Below are positions 10,397 through 20,785 of a stretch of 64,000 bases of DNA, in pieces. A program made the position numbers and the translations under genes. A model generated the notes under the pieces. The model ran no database searches and was not told the DNA's origin. It saw only the letters and a list, made by a program, of their open reading frames with translations. Every line of letters starts with the position of its first letter. Position 1 is the first letter of the stretch. Source of the DNA: Neostapfia colusana (Eukaryota; Streptophyta; Magnoliopsida; Poales; Poaceae); NCBI GenBank assembly GCA_030760725.1, contig JASWHV010000010.1, positions 31,811,760 to 31,875,759 on the forward strand, given 5' to 3'.

Positions 10397-11493
10397 TGTC
10401 GGTACCTGAGATATGGGGTACCCCCGCGCACAGGGTAAAATGCCTAAGGTGCTCGCCCTTCTCCGCAGGGAGAGCTCCGAAGGTGCCACGCGTCCGGCGG
10501 GGCCGGACCTCCCTCTCCTCAGAGGAGAGCTCCGGGCCCGCCGCGTGGCATACAGAAGCCGGACCTCCCCCTCCGCGGGAGAGAGGTCCAAAGACGCCAC
10601 GCGTCCAGCGGGGCCGGACCTCCCTCTCCGCAGAGGAGAGCTCCGGGCCCGCCACGTGGCATACAGAAGCCGGACCTCCCCCTCCGCGGGGAGAGGTCTG
10701 GAGGCTCCACGTGCCCCGCAGGCCGGACCCTTCTCTCATCAGAGAAGGGCTCCGGACCCGCCACGTGGCCGGAAGAACGGTGCTGCCTGCCCCAGAGCGG
10801 TAGGCAGCTGGCGTAAAGGCGCCCCACACCTTGCCCGTACAAGGTATTCAAGGCCCGCGTCTTCCCAAGACGCGGAAACGCGGAGCACGGGCCTGTCAGG
10901 TGCCGTTGCGCCCAGTCGCATCACAGACTGGCGCGCGCTGTCAGAACCTGCCAGGTAATAAACGCTGCGACAAGACGTCCCATGCCGCCTGCGCCGTCAT
11001 CAGCCACTACGACTAGCATGCGGCATGGGCAGGGCGGCAAGATGAAGACTCAGAAGCCTTCGACCAAAGGCAACTACCGGCATAACTACAGATACGGCAG
11101 ATAATAGACAATCTTCCCGGGACCACCTGTCGGGTCCCGGCACCCCTTGTAAGCCGCCCGAGTCTTAGACTATAAAAGGCTCGGGTAGGCGTCGATAGCA
11201 AGGGTTCGCATTTTGCAACTCATACGCTAGCCATACACTCTCAAGCTGTAACTCACCCCCAAGCTCAGGCCCCAGGCCCTGAGCAGCAAGCAATACAGCG
11301 AGCTCCATAGCTCGCCGTGGACGTAGGGTTTTACGCTCCGGCGGCCTGAACCACGTAAAACTCTCCTTGTCAAGCTCTCACTAACTCGTCCATCTGCGCA
11401 GGCTCTCCGCTAGGAACTAGCCCCTCCAAAAAAAGAACCTCCGCGGGCTGCCCAGTGCAGGCCCGGGGGAAGTGTCGACCGAACACTTCGACA
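10397..11493 (+). repeat. Tat-1 3' LTR
   Basis: 1097 bp, the same length as its partner at 2228-3324. TATA box at 11171-11178. The 55-bp array is retained. It is followed by the AGCGC duplication. By eye the two LTRs differ at a few tens of positions, mostly single substitutions. Confidence 0.95.
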
Positions 11494-12019
11494 AGCGCGC
11501 TTCTTCTCTGGTGGCGGGTTGGAGGCCATGACGAGGGAGGACTCAAAGGCAAGAAGACAAAGGCACAAGAGTCCAAGAAAAAGCGCTGGGATGTGTGAAG
11601 GGAAGCCACAATGTGGGTAAGATCCCCGCTAAAAACTTCCCGGGTGCAATTCCAAGCGATTCGAAACTCTTCGAATACGCCGCATCGGCAACCGCTTCGG
11701 CTCCAAGACCGAGCGCCGATGATAGGTGGACCCAAGCCGCCCAACTGAAGCGGTGGGTCAAGGAATCAGTCTTCTAAGAAGACAAGCCGGCAAGGCACTC
11801 CAGCGGTTCCCAAAGAAAGTGTTGCAACGTGCAGAAGTGGCAGTCTTGGGAACTGCCGCAGTAAAAGCAACCATCAAGTGGGCGCACGCTCCCACGATCC
11901 CGCGGCCGTTCGTGCTCCGGCAGTGGTCAATGCAGGACTTAGAGAAAGTGCGCGGATCAGAAGAGATGGAGGTCCCACCTCGGGCTCGCTATCTCCCCCG
12001 AGATAGGCCCGGGGGCCAC
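11494..12019 (+). mobile_element. Tat-2, right internal part after Tat-1
   Basis: This continues the host interrupted at 2227. On the minus strand it holds the first codons of the antisense ORF, with ATG as complement of 11527-11529. The remaining roughly 490 bp are the ORF's upstream side and the conserved pre-LTR segment ending GGGCCCGGGGGCCAC. No other gene is seen. Confidence 0.88.
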
Positions 12020-13133
12020 TGTCGGTACCCGCGATATGGGGTACCCCCGCACACAGGGGAAAATGCCTAAGGAACTCGCCCTTCTCCGCAGGGAGAGCTC
12101 CGAAGGCGCCACGCGTCCGGCGGGGCTGGACCTCCCTCTCTTCAGAGGAAAGCTCCGGGCCCGCCACGTGGCATACAGAAGCCGGACCTCCCCCCTCCGC
12201 TGGGAGGGAGGTCCGAAGGTGCCACGTGTCCAGCAGGGCCGGACATCCCTCTTCTCAGAGGAGAGCTCCGGGCTTGCCACGTGGCTGACAGAAGTCGGAC
12301 CTCGCCCTCCGTGAGGAGAGGTCCGGAGGCTCCACGTGTCCTGCGGGGCAGGACCCCCCTCTCCTCTGAGGAGGGCTCCGGGCCCGCCACGTGTCTAGCA
12401 GAAGAACGCCGCCTGCCCCCGAGCGGTAGGCAGCTGGCGTAAAGTCACCCCATACCTTGCCCGTACAAGGTATGCAAGGCCCACGCCTTCCCAAGACACG
12501 GAGACGCGGAGCACGCCTCTGTCAGGTGCCGTTGCGCCCAGTCGCATCACGGACTGGCGCGCAGTGTCAGAGCCTGCCAGCCAATAAACGCAGTGACAAG
12601 ACATCCCATGCCGCCCCCGCCGTCATCAACCACTACGACTAGCATGCGGCATGGGCAGGGCTGCAAGACGAAGACTCAGAAGCCTTCGCCAGAGACAACT
12701 ACCGGCATAACTGCAGATACGGTAGATAACAGTCAATCTCCCCGGGACCACCTGTCGGGTCCCGGGCCCCCCTTGTAAGCCACCCGAGTCTTGGACTATA
12801 AAAGGCTCGGGTAGGAAACGTTAGCAAGGGTTCGCACTCGAGCCATTCGCACCCTGGGTTCGCACTCCCGCAACTCATACGCTACACATCAGTCATCCCC
12901 AAGCTCAGGACTCCGGTTCTGGGCAGCAACCAATACAGTAAGCTCCATAGCTCGCCGTGGACGTAGGGTTTTACGCTCCGGCGGCCTGAACCACGTAAAA
13001 CTAGCCGTGTCAAGCTCTTCCTAACTCGTCCATACACTCAAGCTCTCCGCAAGTGACTAGCCCCACCAAAAAAAGAACCTCCGCGGGCTTCCTAGTGCAG
13101 GCCCGGGGGAAGTGTCGACTGAACACTTCGATA
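12020..13133 (+). repeat. Tat-2 3' LTR (1114 bp)
   Basis: It starts TGTCGGTACC and ends ACTTCGATA; the last CA has become TA. TATA box at 12797-12804. It includes the longer post-TATA form with GAGCCATTCGCACC, shared with Tat-0. The 55-bp array is present. Next comes GTGTC (13134-13138), the probable target duplication, inside integrase sequence of Tat-3. Confidence 0.9.
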
Positions 13134-13477
13134 GTGTCCGAGCATACGACGAAGCCGCGCAGGACAACCTCCGGCGTGGAGAAATCGACCTCGTCGATGA
13201 GGTCCGATTGCATGCAGCACTCCGTAACGCACGGTACAGACAAGCGCTCCGCCGCTACCACCAGAGGTCTGTTCGTGCCCGGGAGCTGCAGGAAGGCAAC
13301 CTGGTGCTGCGGTGCATACTTTCTCATGAAGGGACCCACAAACTCTCCCCTAGTTAGGAAGGTCCCTTCCAAGTCACAAAAATGTGCCGTCCCGGCTGCG
13401 TACACCTTTCCACCGAGGACGGGGACCCACTCCCGAACCCTTGGAACATGGAAGACCTCCGTAAGTTCTACCCCTAG
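13134..13477 (+). pseudogene. pol: Tat-3 integrase C-terminus (fragment)
   Basis: This corresponds to the last about 114 codons of pol in Tat-1 (9220-9563). The reading begins VRAYDEAAQDNLRRGE and ends FYP with stop at 13475-13477. One TAG lies at about 13355-13357. The upstream part of Tat-3 is displaced by the Tat-2 insertion and lies outside the window. Confidence 0.85.
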
Positions 13478-14564
13478 TGCAATAATAGGACAGTCTCTTC
13501 TTTTTGTAATAGATTCAATCGGTACCTGCGATATGGGGTACCCCCGTGCACAGGGGAAGATGCCTAAGGAACTCGCCCTTCTCCGCAGGGAGAGCTCCGA
13601 AGGCGCCACGGGTCCGGCGGAGCCGGACCTCCTTCTCCTCAGAGGAGAGCTCCGGGCCCGCCATGTGGCATACAGAAGCCGGACCTCCCCCTCCGCGGGA
13701 GAGAGGTCCGAAGGCGCCACGTGCCCGGCGGGGCCGGACCTCCCTCTCCTCAGAGAGGAGCTCCAGGCTCGCCACGTGTCCAACAGAAGCCGAACCTCCC
13801 CCTCCGCGGGGAGAGGTCCGAAGGCTGCACGTGTCCTGCAGAGCCGGACCCCCCTCTCTTCTCAGGAGGGCTCCAGGCCCGCCACGTGGCCAGCAGAATG
13901 GCACTGCCTGCCCCCGAGCGATAGGCAGCGGGCGTAAAGACGCCCCATACCTTGCCCGTACAAGGTATTCAAGGCCCGCGTCTTCCAAAGGCGCGGACAC
14001 GCAAAGCACGGCTCTGTCAGGTGCCGTTGCGCCCAGTCGCATCACAGACTGGCGCGTGGTGTCAGAGCCTGCCAGCCAATAAATGCAGCGACAAGACATC
14101 CCATGCCGCCCCCGTCGTCATCATCCAATACGACTAGCATGCGGCATGGGCAGGGCTGCAAGACGAAGACTCAGAAGCCTTCGCCAGAGAAAACTACCGG
14201 CATAACTGCAGATACGGTAGATCACAGTCAATCTCCCCGGGACCACCTGTCGGGTAGGCAACGTTAGCAAGGGTTCGCACTCCCGCAACTCATACTCTAG
14301 CCATTCACACCCAAGCTGTAAACTCACCCCCAAGCTCAGGACTCCGGTTCTGAGCAGCAAGCAATACAGCGAGCTCCATAGCTCGCCGTGGACATAGGGT
14401 TTTACGCTCCGGCGGCCTGAACCACGTAAAACTCGCCGTGTCAAGCTCTTACTAACTCGTCCATACGCTCAAGCTCTCCGCAAGGGTCTAGCCCCACCGA
14501 AAAAAGAACCTCCACGGGCTGCCCAGTGCAGGCCCGGGGGAAGTGTCGACTGAACACTTCGACA
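13478..14564 (+). mobile_element. Tat-3: residual 3' region and damaged 3' LTR
   Basis: Only about 39 bp of 3' internal sequence remain. Then a deletion joins it directly to TCGGTACC, so the LTR (13517-14564) lacks its first bases and the whole antisense-ORF region is gone. A second deletion near 14255 joins two TCGGGT hexamers and removes the TATA box. The LTR ends correctly in ACTTCGACA at 14564 and is followed by CACCC, inside the minus-strand Tat-5. Confidence 0.85.
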
Positions 14565-14725
14565 CACCCCATTAAGAGGGGAAGCAAGACTCTACGCGCT
14601 TGGAGTCGGAACCAGGCAAAGCTGAACGTAGTCCTGGACCGTCCCCTGGGGTTTACCTGCTCCGAGTGCTGCTCCTGGAATCTATGGAGTTTATTACGAA
14701 AAGAAAGTACTGTCCTATTTTTGCT

Positions 14726-16046
14726 CTAGGGGTAGAACTTACGGAGGTGTTCTATGTTCCAAGGGTTCGGGAGCAGGTCCCCATCCTCGGTGGAAAGGCG
14801 CACACACCCGGGGCGGCATACTTTCGCGACTCGGAAGGCGCCTTCCCATCTAGGGGAGAGTTTGTGGGCCCCTTCATGATAAAGTATGCGCCGCAACACC
14901 AGGTCACCTTCCTGCAGCTCCCGGGCACGCACAGACCTCTGGTGGTAGCGCCGAAGCGCTTGTCTGTACCGCGCGTTACGGAGTGCCGCATGTAATCGGA
15001 CCTCGTCGACGAGGTCGATTTCTCCACGCCGGAGGTTGTCCTGCGCGGCTTCGTCATAAGCCCGGACACGGTGAGACTTCATGGTGATTTCTGGGGGAAG
15101 TACAGCCTCAGCCCCATACATCATGAGGAAGGGTGTCTCCCCGGTGGCCCGGCTCTGGGATGTCCGGTTAGCCCAGAGTGTGCTCGGAAGCTCATCTACC
15201 CAATTGGCACCATGTTTCTTCAGGCTGGCGAAGGTGCGAGTCTTAAGGCCCCGGAGAATCTCCGTGTTGGCCCTCTCAACTTGCCCATTGCTCCTCGGGT
15301 GGGCGACAGAGGAATAGCATACCTGAATACCAAGGTCCTCGCAGTAGTCTTGGAATGCTGCGCTGGTGAACTGGGTCCCGTTGTCAGTGATGATCCTGTT
15401 TGGTACCCCGAACCGGCAGACAATAGACTTGATGAACTTTACTGCGGATTGTTTGTTGATGGTGACAACTGGTGTAGCTTCCGGCCACTTGGTGAACTTG
15501 TCGATGGCGACATAGAGGTACCAGAATCCTCCGACGGTTCTGGGAAATGGTCCCAGGATGTCCAGCCCCCATACGGCAAACGGCCACGAGGACGGGATCA
15601 TCTGTACCGCCTGAGCCGGTGTATGGATCTGCTTGGCGTGGAACTGGCACGCCTTGCAGCTCTCGACCAGCTTGACGGCATCCTGGAGTGCTGTCGGCCA
15701 GTAGAAGCCATGCCGGAAGGCTTTACCGACAAGCGTGCGTGAGGAAGAATGACTTCCACATTCGCCTCCATGGATCTCAGTGAGCAAGTCGCATCCTTCA
15801 CCCTGGGTTATGCACCGCAATAGGATGTGGTTGGCGCCACGCCGGTAGAGATCCCCCTCTACCAGCGCGTACCTCTTAGCCATATGCGCAATCCGTTCAG
15901 CGGTTGCATGTTCATCAGGGAGGATATTGTCCTTCAAGTAGTCCCGGATCTCCGTGATCCATGCATCGGGTCTGACTTGAGCTCCTGGATCTTGAGCGCT
16001 GGGTTGCACGGAGTCCCCAGTGACGCTTACGATCCTTGGCGGCATC
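14726..16046 (-). pseudogene. pol: Tat-5 integrase, open frame but separated from the rest of pol
   Basis: About 440 codons are open from PPRIVSVTG to FYP and the stop at 14726. The zinc region, the GLDILG Asp, the TDNGTQ Asp and the NGQVERAN Glu are all present, so the integrase itself looks undamaged. It is cut from the RT/RNase H part by the Tat-4 insertion. A longer apparent reading frame starting at 16081 begins inside the Tat-4 LTR and is not a natural start. Confidence 0.88.
16042..16046. repeat. Tat-4 target-site duplication GCATC, left copy
   Basis: GCATC at 16042-16046 matches GCATC at 24103-24107. The site is within the Tat-5 pol frame. Confidence 0.94.
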
Positions 16047-17143
16047 TGTCGGTACCTGAGATATTGGGTACCCCCGCGCACAGGGTAAAATGCCTAAGGT
16101 ACTCGCCCTTCTCCGCAGGGAGAGCTCCGAAGGCGCCACGCGTCCGGCGGGGCCGGACCTCCCTCTCCTCAGGGGAGAGCTCCGGGCCTGCCATGTGGCA
16201 TACAGAAGCCGGACCTCCCCCTCCACGGGAGAGAGGTCCGAAGGCGCCACGCGTCCAGCGGGGCTGGACCTCACTCTCCTCAGAGGAGAGCTCCGGGCCC
16301 GCCACGTGGCCGACAGAAGCCGAGCCTCCCCCTCCACATGGAGAGGTCCGGAGGCTCCACGTGCCCTGCAGGCCGGACCCTTCTCTCCTCAGAGAAGGGC
16401 TCCGGACCCGCCACGTGGCCAGAAGAACGGTGCTGCCTGCCCCCGAGCGGTAGGCAGCGGGCGTAAAGGCGCCCCATACCTTGCCCGTACAAGGTATTCA
16501 AGGCCCGCGTCTTCCCAAGACGCGGAGACGCGGAGCACGCGTCTGTCAGGTGCTGTTGCGCCCAGTCGCATCACAGACTGGCGCGCGGTGTCAGAACCTG
16601 CCAGCCAATAAACACCGCGACAAGACATCCCATGCCGCCTGCGCCGCCATCAACCACTACGACTAGCATGCGGCATGGGTAGGGCGGCAAGATGAAGACT
16701 CAGAAGCCTTCAACCAGAGACAACTACCGGCATAACTGCAGATACGGTAGATAATAGACAATCTTCCCGGGACCACCTGGGGGGTCCCGGCTCCCCTTGT
16801 AAGCCGCCCGAGTCTTGGACTATAAAAGGCTTGGGTAGGCGTCGATAGCAAGGGTTCGCACTTTGCAACTCATAAGCTAGCCATACACTCTCAAGCTGTA
16901 ACTCACCCCCGAGCTCAGGCCTCCGGTCCTGAGCAGCAAGCAATACAGCGAGCTCCATAGCTCGCCGTGGACGTAGGGTTTTATGCTCCGGCGGCCTGAA
17001 CCACGTAAAAATCGCCGTGTCAAGCTTTTACTAACTCGTCCATATGCGCAAGCTCTCTGCTAGAGACTATCCCCACCGAAAAAAGAACCTCCGCGGGCTG
17101 CCCAGTGCAGGCCCGGGGGAAGTTTCGACTGAACACTTCGACA
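16047..17143 (+). repeat. Tat-4 5' LTR
   Basis: TGTCGGTACC to ACTTCGACA. ACGTG-type boxes lie at 16137, 16192, 16248, 16303, 16358 and 16412, the same 54-56 bp spacing as in Tat-1. TATA box at 16821-16828. Confidence 0.95.
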
Positions 17144-17145
17144 TT

Positions 17146-17164
17146 TGGCGCGCCAGGTAGGGGG
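17146..17164 (+). other. Tat-4 primer binding site
   Basis: TGGCGCGCCAGGTAGGGGG begins two bases after the LTR and is the intact family form. Its first ten bases are a palindrome. Confidence 0.72.
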
Positions 17165-17200
17165 CTTTTCTCCTAGCGCGACGAGTTTCTGCCAACGAAG

Positions 17201-18571
17201 ATGACCAAGCTTCCTTCAGCGGCAAACTCTCCCCCTCCGCGTTCACGGCGAACCGTGACCACTGGGGAGTACATGTCGACACACTCAGGACGGAGTGTGT
17301 CGGCACAAGCGGGTAGCCAGCAGCCGACTCCGGCTATGCAGGCCTCGACCAGTGTGAGATCTTCTGCAGCGCTGAGCGTACACCATGGAGGTGCGCTAGC
17401 TGCAGCAAGAGCGCTGCTGCGCAACCCACCTGCGGGGGATGCGCCCCATTCAGTGACCCAGCAATGGGTCCGCGAGGTGGACCGCCTCGTCGTCGCCGCC
17501 GTGAACCCTCGGTTTTGGCGAGGACGGCGCCCAGGACAACCGGCTGTGTCGCTGACGCGCACACCCACGGTTGACGGGCTAACGGCGGATTTCAGCTCCT
17601 CCAGGCTCCTGTCGACGGACCTGCGAAGGGAACTGGAACGGTGCCACTTGGGCCAGGAAGCCCGGGTGTACCTCGAGCGACGCTGAGAAAGGCGTTGCAA
17701 CCATGAGGCAGGCGACAGCATGTCATCGGCCTCGACACAACCAGAAGGGCAGGCCTTCACCACGCGAGCCCTGCCTCAGGCATATGCTGCGCAGCATATG
17801 TCACAACTATATGCGCCGCAAGCAGCGGCCCCGGTCTATGGTGCAGCCTTGCCCATGCCGGGATACGCGGTGCCAAGTGCGAACCAAGCGTTCGCAGCGC
17901 CAGTACCAGCAGCAGCAGGTGCAGGATGTGCGGCCCTTGCACCCCACCTTCGCTTTGCAAGGTGGCCACGCAAGTTTCGCCCGCACCTGCCCGAGAAGTA
18001 TGACGGCAGCGTCAACCCAGCGGAGTTCCTCCAGATCTACTCCACCGCCGTACTTGCTGCAGGAGGGGACGAGGCTGTCATGGCCAACTACTTCCCCATC
18101 GCCTTGACCGGCCCAGCTCGGTCTTGGCTCATGAATCTACCTCAGGGGTCCATAACCTCCTGGGGAGAGCTCTGCCGGCAGTTCGTCGACAACTTCGGCA
18201 GCTCCTACACCCTTCCCGGCACGGAGCTTGACCTCCACGCCGTCAAGCAACAACCTGGGGAGTCGCTGCGCTCTTTCATCCAGCGGTTCTCTCAGGTACG
18301 CAACACCATCCCACATATCCAAAGTGCCTCTGTGGTGGTGGCGTTCCGACAGGGTGTCCGGGACGAGAAAATGCTTGAGAAGCTCGCGACCAGAGAGGTC
18401 CGCGACGTCTCGGAGCTCTTCAGCCTAGCGGACAAGTGCGCCAGAGCAGCTGAAGGGCAGAACTGGCCCGCTCTGCCGGCCTCCGAGTCAGGAGGACAAC
18501 CCGGATCCGGTGCTGCTGCCTATGGGGGTGGCAAGAAGACCAAGAACCGGGGGAGTGGCAAGATGAAGTGA
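17201..18571 (+). pseudogene. gag: Tat-4 gag with internal TGA
   Basis: It starts MTKLPSAANS and is open to TGA at 17684-17686. The same frame then continues with the gag core (LRFARWPRKFRPHLPEKYDG) to TGA at 18569-18571. The first TGA is at the same codon as stops in Tat-5 and Tat-6, where Tat-1 has an Arg codon. If the TGA is obeyed, only a 161-residue N-terminal protein is made. The gag core itself shows no other damage. Confidence 0.85.
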
Positions 18572-18934
18572 CCATTCACGGCCCCCGTCGCCGCAGCTGC
18601 GACGACCAGTGGAGCTCGGGGGCCACGCCCCGACAAAAGGCAGCGACAATCACCGGTCCCTGACAGTGACCAGGGCGGGCTATGCCCTGTGCATGGCACC
18701 GGCAACCATACTGCCGCCGAGTGCTGGGAGATCCAGAGGCTTGCAGAGCGCTTCCGCAAAGGAAGACAGCAGAGGGCTGAAGCACCATCCTACCCTCAGA
18801 GGGATGGCAAACAGAAGGTCGATGCCCCAGTCACTGCTGCCCATCAGGTGGGGTTCCAGGAGCCTCAGCGTGTCATAAAGACAGTGCATGACGGTGAGGA
18901 CTCCAGTTCCGACGGTGACAGGCCAGGGCGTTAG
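18572..18934 (+). pseudogene. Tat-4 zinc-knuckle segment, truncated before protease
   Basis: The gag frame continues after the stop with CPVHGTGNHTAAEC, an intact C-x2-H-x4-H-x4-C knuckle near 18680-18722. It runs on to about 18920, where homology to other copies breaks off inside the spacer before protease. The frame closes with TAG at 18932-18934. Confidence 0.75.
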
Positions 18935-19134
18935 CTAACTGTGGCGCGCCTCCGTGCCTTGAACATACCTCTCGGGGGCCGCCTAAGGTCTGTCAACCCC
19001 TTGAAGGCCTCGCCGGAAGGGGAAGACGCCTTAGGTCATCCAAGACGAGCCCGGGCCTACCTACCCCTTGAAGGCCTTAGCTAGAAGGAGAGAACCCCCC
19101 GGGGGCCCCCAGGAGAAGCCGCACAGGACCTGAT
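18920..19134 (+). other. Bridge replacing pol in Tat-4
   Basis: These roughly 215 bp replace about 4 kb of protease-RT-RNase H-integrase. I do not recognise them. They contain two copies of ACCCCTTGAAGGCCT about 70 bp apart (18993 and 19063), and no useful frame. They may be filler DNA or the remains of an older sequence. Confidence 0.6.
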
Positions 19135-19440
19135 CCAGCGCGAAGATAACAACCTCGTCGACAAGACTCGGCTGCAGGGAACACCCCACAACGCACGGTC
19201 TCGGCTAATGCTCTAAGCACTACCGCCAAAGAACCAAACGCGTCGGGGACCTGCAGGAGGGCAACCTGGTGAAGCGGCACGCTCTATTCCAAGAAGGACC
19301 CATAAGCTCTCCCCCAGCAGGGAAGGTCCCTTCCGAATCATGAAAGTTGCCGCCCCAGGTACACATGCCTTTGAACCGAGAGTGGGATCCATTCCGAAAA
19401 ATCCTTGCCATGAAGCAACACTGTAAGTCCTACTTCCTGA
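19135..19440 (+). pseudogene. pol: Tat-4 integrase tail, strongly diverged
   Basis: The order of blocks matches the integrase C-terminus (AACCTCGTCGACAAG, then GACCTGCAGGAGGGCAACCTGG, then the GAAGGTCCCTTCCGA block), but with many indels and no open frame. It is clearly older or from a different subfamily than the gag part of the same element. Confidence 0.65.
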
Positions 19441-20785
19441 GCATCGGTAGAACAGGGTTATTCCCTTCTGTAATAGATCCCATAGAATTTAGGAACAGAG
19501 CTTGGGGTAGCTAAGTCTCAAGGGACGGTACAGGACTACGTCCAGTTTAGCCTGGTTCCGACCCTAAGCGCGTAGAGTCTTGCTTCCCTTGTAGACAAGG
19601 CGGAACATTGCCTCCATGTACAGCCAGAATTCCACCTATGGGCACGAATACAGAGACCTGTTCTACTTAGCTCTCTCTCATGCGCTCATTTAAATTATGC
19701 ATTAATTTTTATGATCGCACTATCTCTGTATGTTCATCGTACATCTAGCTCCCCCTCTCCTATGCTCATCCATAGTCGGCATTCGCTATCCTACCGAAGG
19801 CGGCTGCGCTTGAGGCACCTGCTGATGGCCGAGTGAGTATCTCGGGCCTCCCCCAGTCAGGTGTTGCGGTGCCAGTTGGTTACCTCCAGGAAAGGCCTGC
19901 GTTGTGCATGGGGGGTCCAGGGTGCGTATCCAGCTTAGCCGGCCCTGAGCCCAAAGCATGCGCATCCTGCCCTCTGGAGGTACAGGGGAGTACAACCGCT
20001 TTGCCTGGTCATGAACCCAAAGCACGTGCACTCTGCTTCCCCAGCGGATGGCCCGGTACTAGGGATCGGACGGCCGTACCCGGAACTCGGAGGGAGCCGG
20101 AGCTCCGGCGCCTCGTGCACAGAATTGCCCAAGCCCCGTATAGCGAATCAGGATCGTAAGACGGATAAGACTAGGAAACGGGAGAGGAGGACCCCCCGAG
20201 GAGAATTATGTTTCCTCTGCCTGTGTGCAGGACCTCCAGGTTACGGCGACACGGGCTGCATGAAGCAGGGGGGAAAGGAGTTACCAACTACTCTGGCCTA
20301 GGACTGGAAAGACCGGGACCTGCCCCTCTAGTAGGGGCGGGACCCGGGGGGCCCACGTGTCCAGCGGGCACGGAACTCGCTCCCCCTTGAGGAGGGCTCC
20401 GGGCTCGCCACGTGGCAGGTGGAAACCGGACCTCCCCCCCTCGGTGGGAGGGCTCCGAAAGCCCTACGTGTCCAACATGGCCGGAGCTCCCGCCTCTTAA
20501 GGAGGAGCTCCTGACCCGCCACGTGGCAGGCAGATTTGGAGCTCTCCATGGGGCGAGATCCGGAGACCTCCGGGGGCCCCTAACACGGTTAGGACCCGGG
20601 GAGGGTGTCTGTGCAAAGCTCCGAGATTGGAGATGGCCTCTGAGCACCTTGCGGAGCTAAGGACTCAGTCAGGCAAAGCCAAGAAGGAGAGAAAAAGCAT
20701 CACAGACACAAGTATCCAAGAGAGTCAAATTAAGCGAGGCTCCATGAGCTGGACTACAGACTCGATAAAAAGAGAGAAACAAGTC
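19441..20785 (+). other. Tat-4 3' internal region with 55-bp units
   Basis: Non-coding. It includes the block after pol shared by all copies (TAGAGTCTTGCTTCCC), an AT-rich stretch near 19690-19730 and a Tat-type 55-bp array with boxes at 20354, 20409, 20465 and 20520. The array is inside the element and not in the LTR. It ends at the stop of the antisense ORF. Confidence 0.7.

Larger units (their letters stand above)
2228..11493 (+). mobile_element. Tat-1: complete Tat-clade LTR retrotransposon (9.27 kb)
   Basis: The element has two LTRs of equal length (1097 bp), a primer binding site, gag-pro, pol in the order RT - RNase H - archaeal-type RNase H - integrase, and a short 3' region, flanked by AGCGC duplications. 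The second RNase H places it in the Tat clade. The antisense extra ORF found in relatives is missing: about 2.3 kb has been lost between the points equivalent to 20480 and 22850 of Tat-4. Coding parts carry one frameshift and several stops, so it is not autonomous now. The LTRs differ at an estimated 2-3% of sites, judged by eye. Confidence 0.95.
14565..16046 (-). mobile_element. Tat-5, left visible part (integrase and start of 3' region)
   Basis: This is minus-strand Tat sequence that continues across Tat-4 at 24103. Removing Tat-4 and one GCATC copy rebuilds the order seen at 38391-38420 of Tat-7. The left end is cut by Tat-3 about 160 bp after the pol stop. Confidence 0.92.

Noticed and set aside
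10413..10958. Long open frames through Tat LTRs (also 2244-2789, 13546-14082, 16090-16611, 36023-36541)
   Set aside because: They follow the GC-rich 55-bp array, appear on both strands and in several frames of every LTR, and have no start context or known domain. The LTR structure explains them.
12020..14564. Tat-2 and Tat-3 LTRs as the two LTRs of one short element
   Set aside because: The LTRs differ in post-TATA sequence and deletions, and there is no primer site after the first. The GTGTC after 13133 is simply the Tat-3 integrase sequence continuing, so nested insertion fits better.
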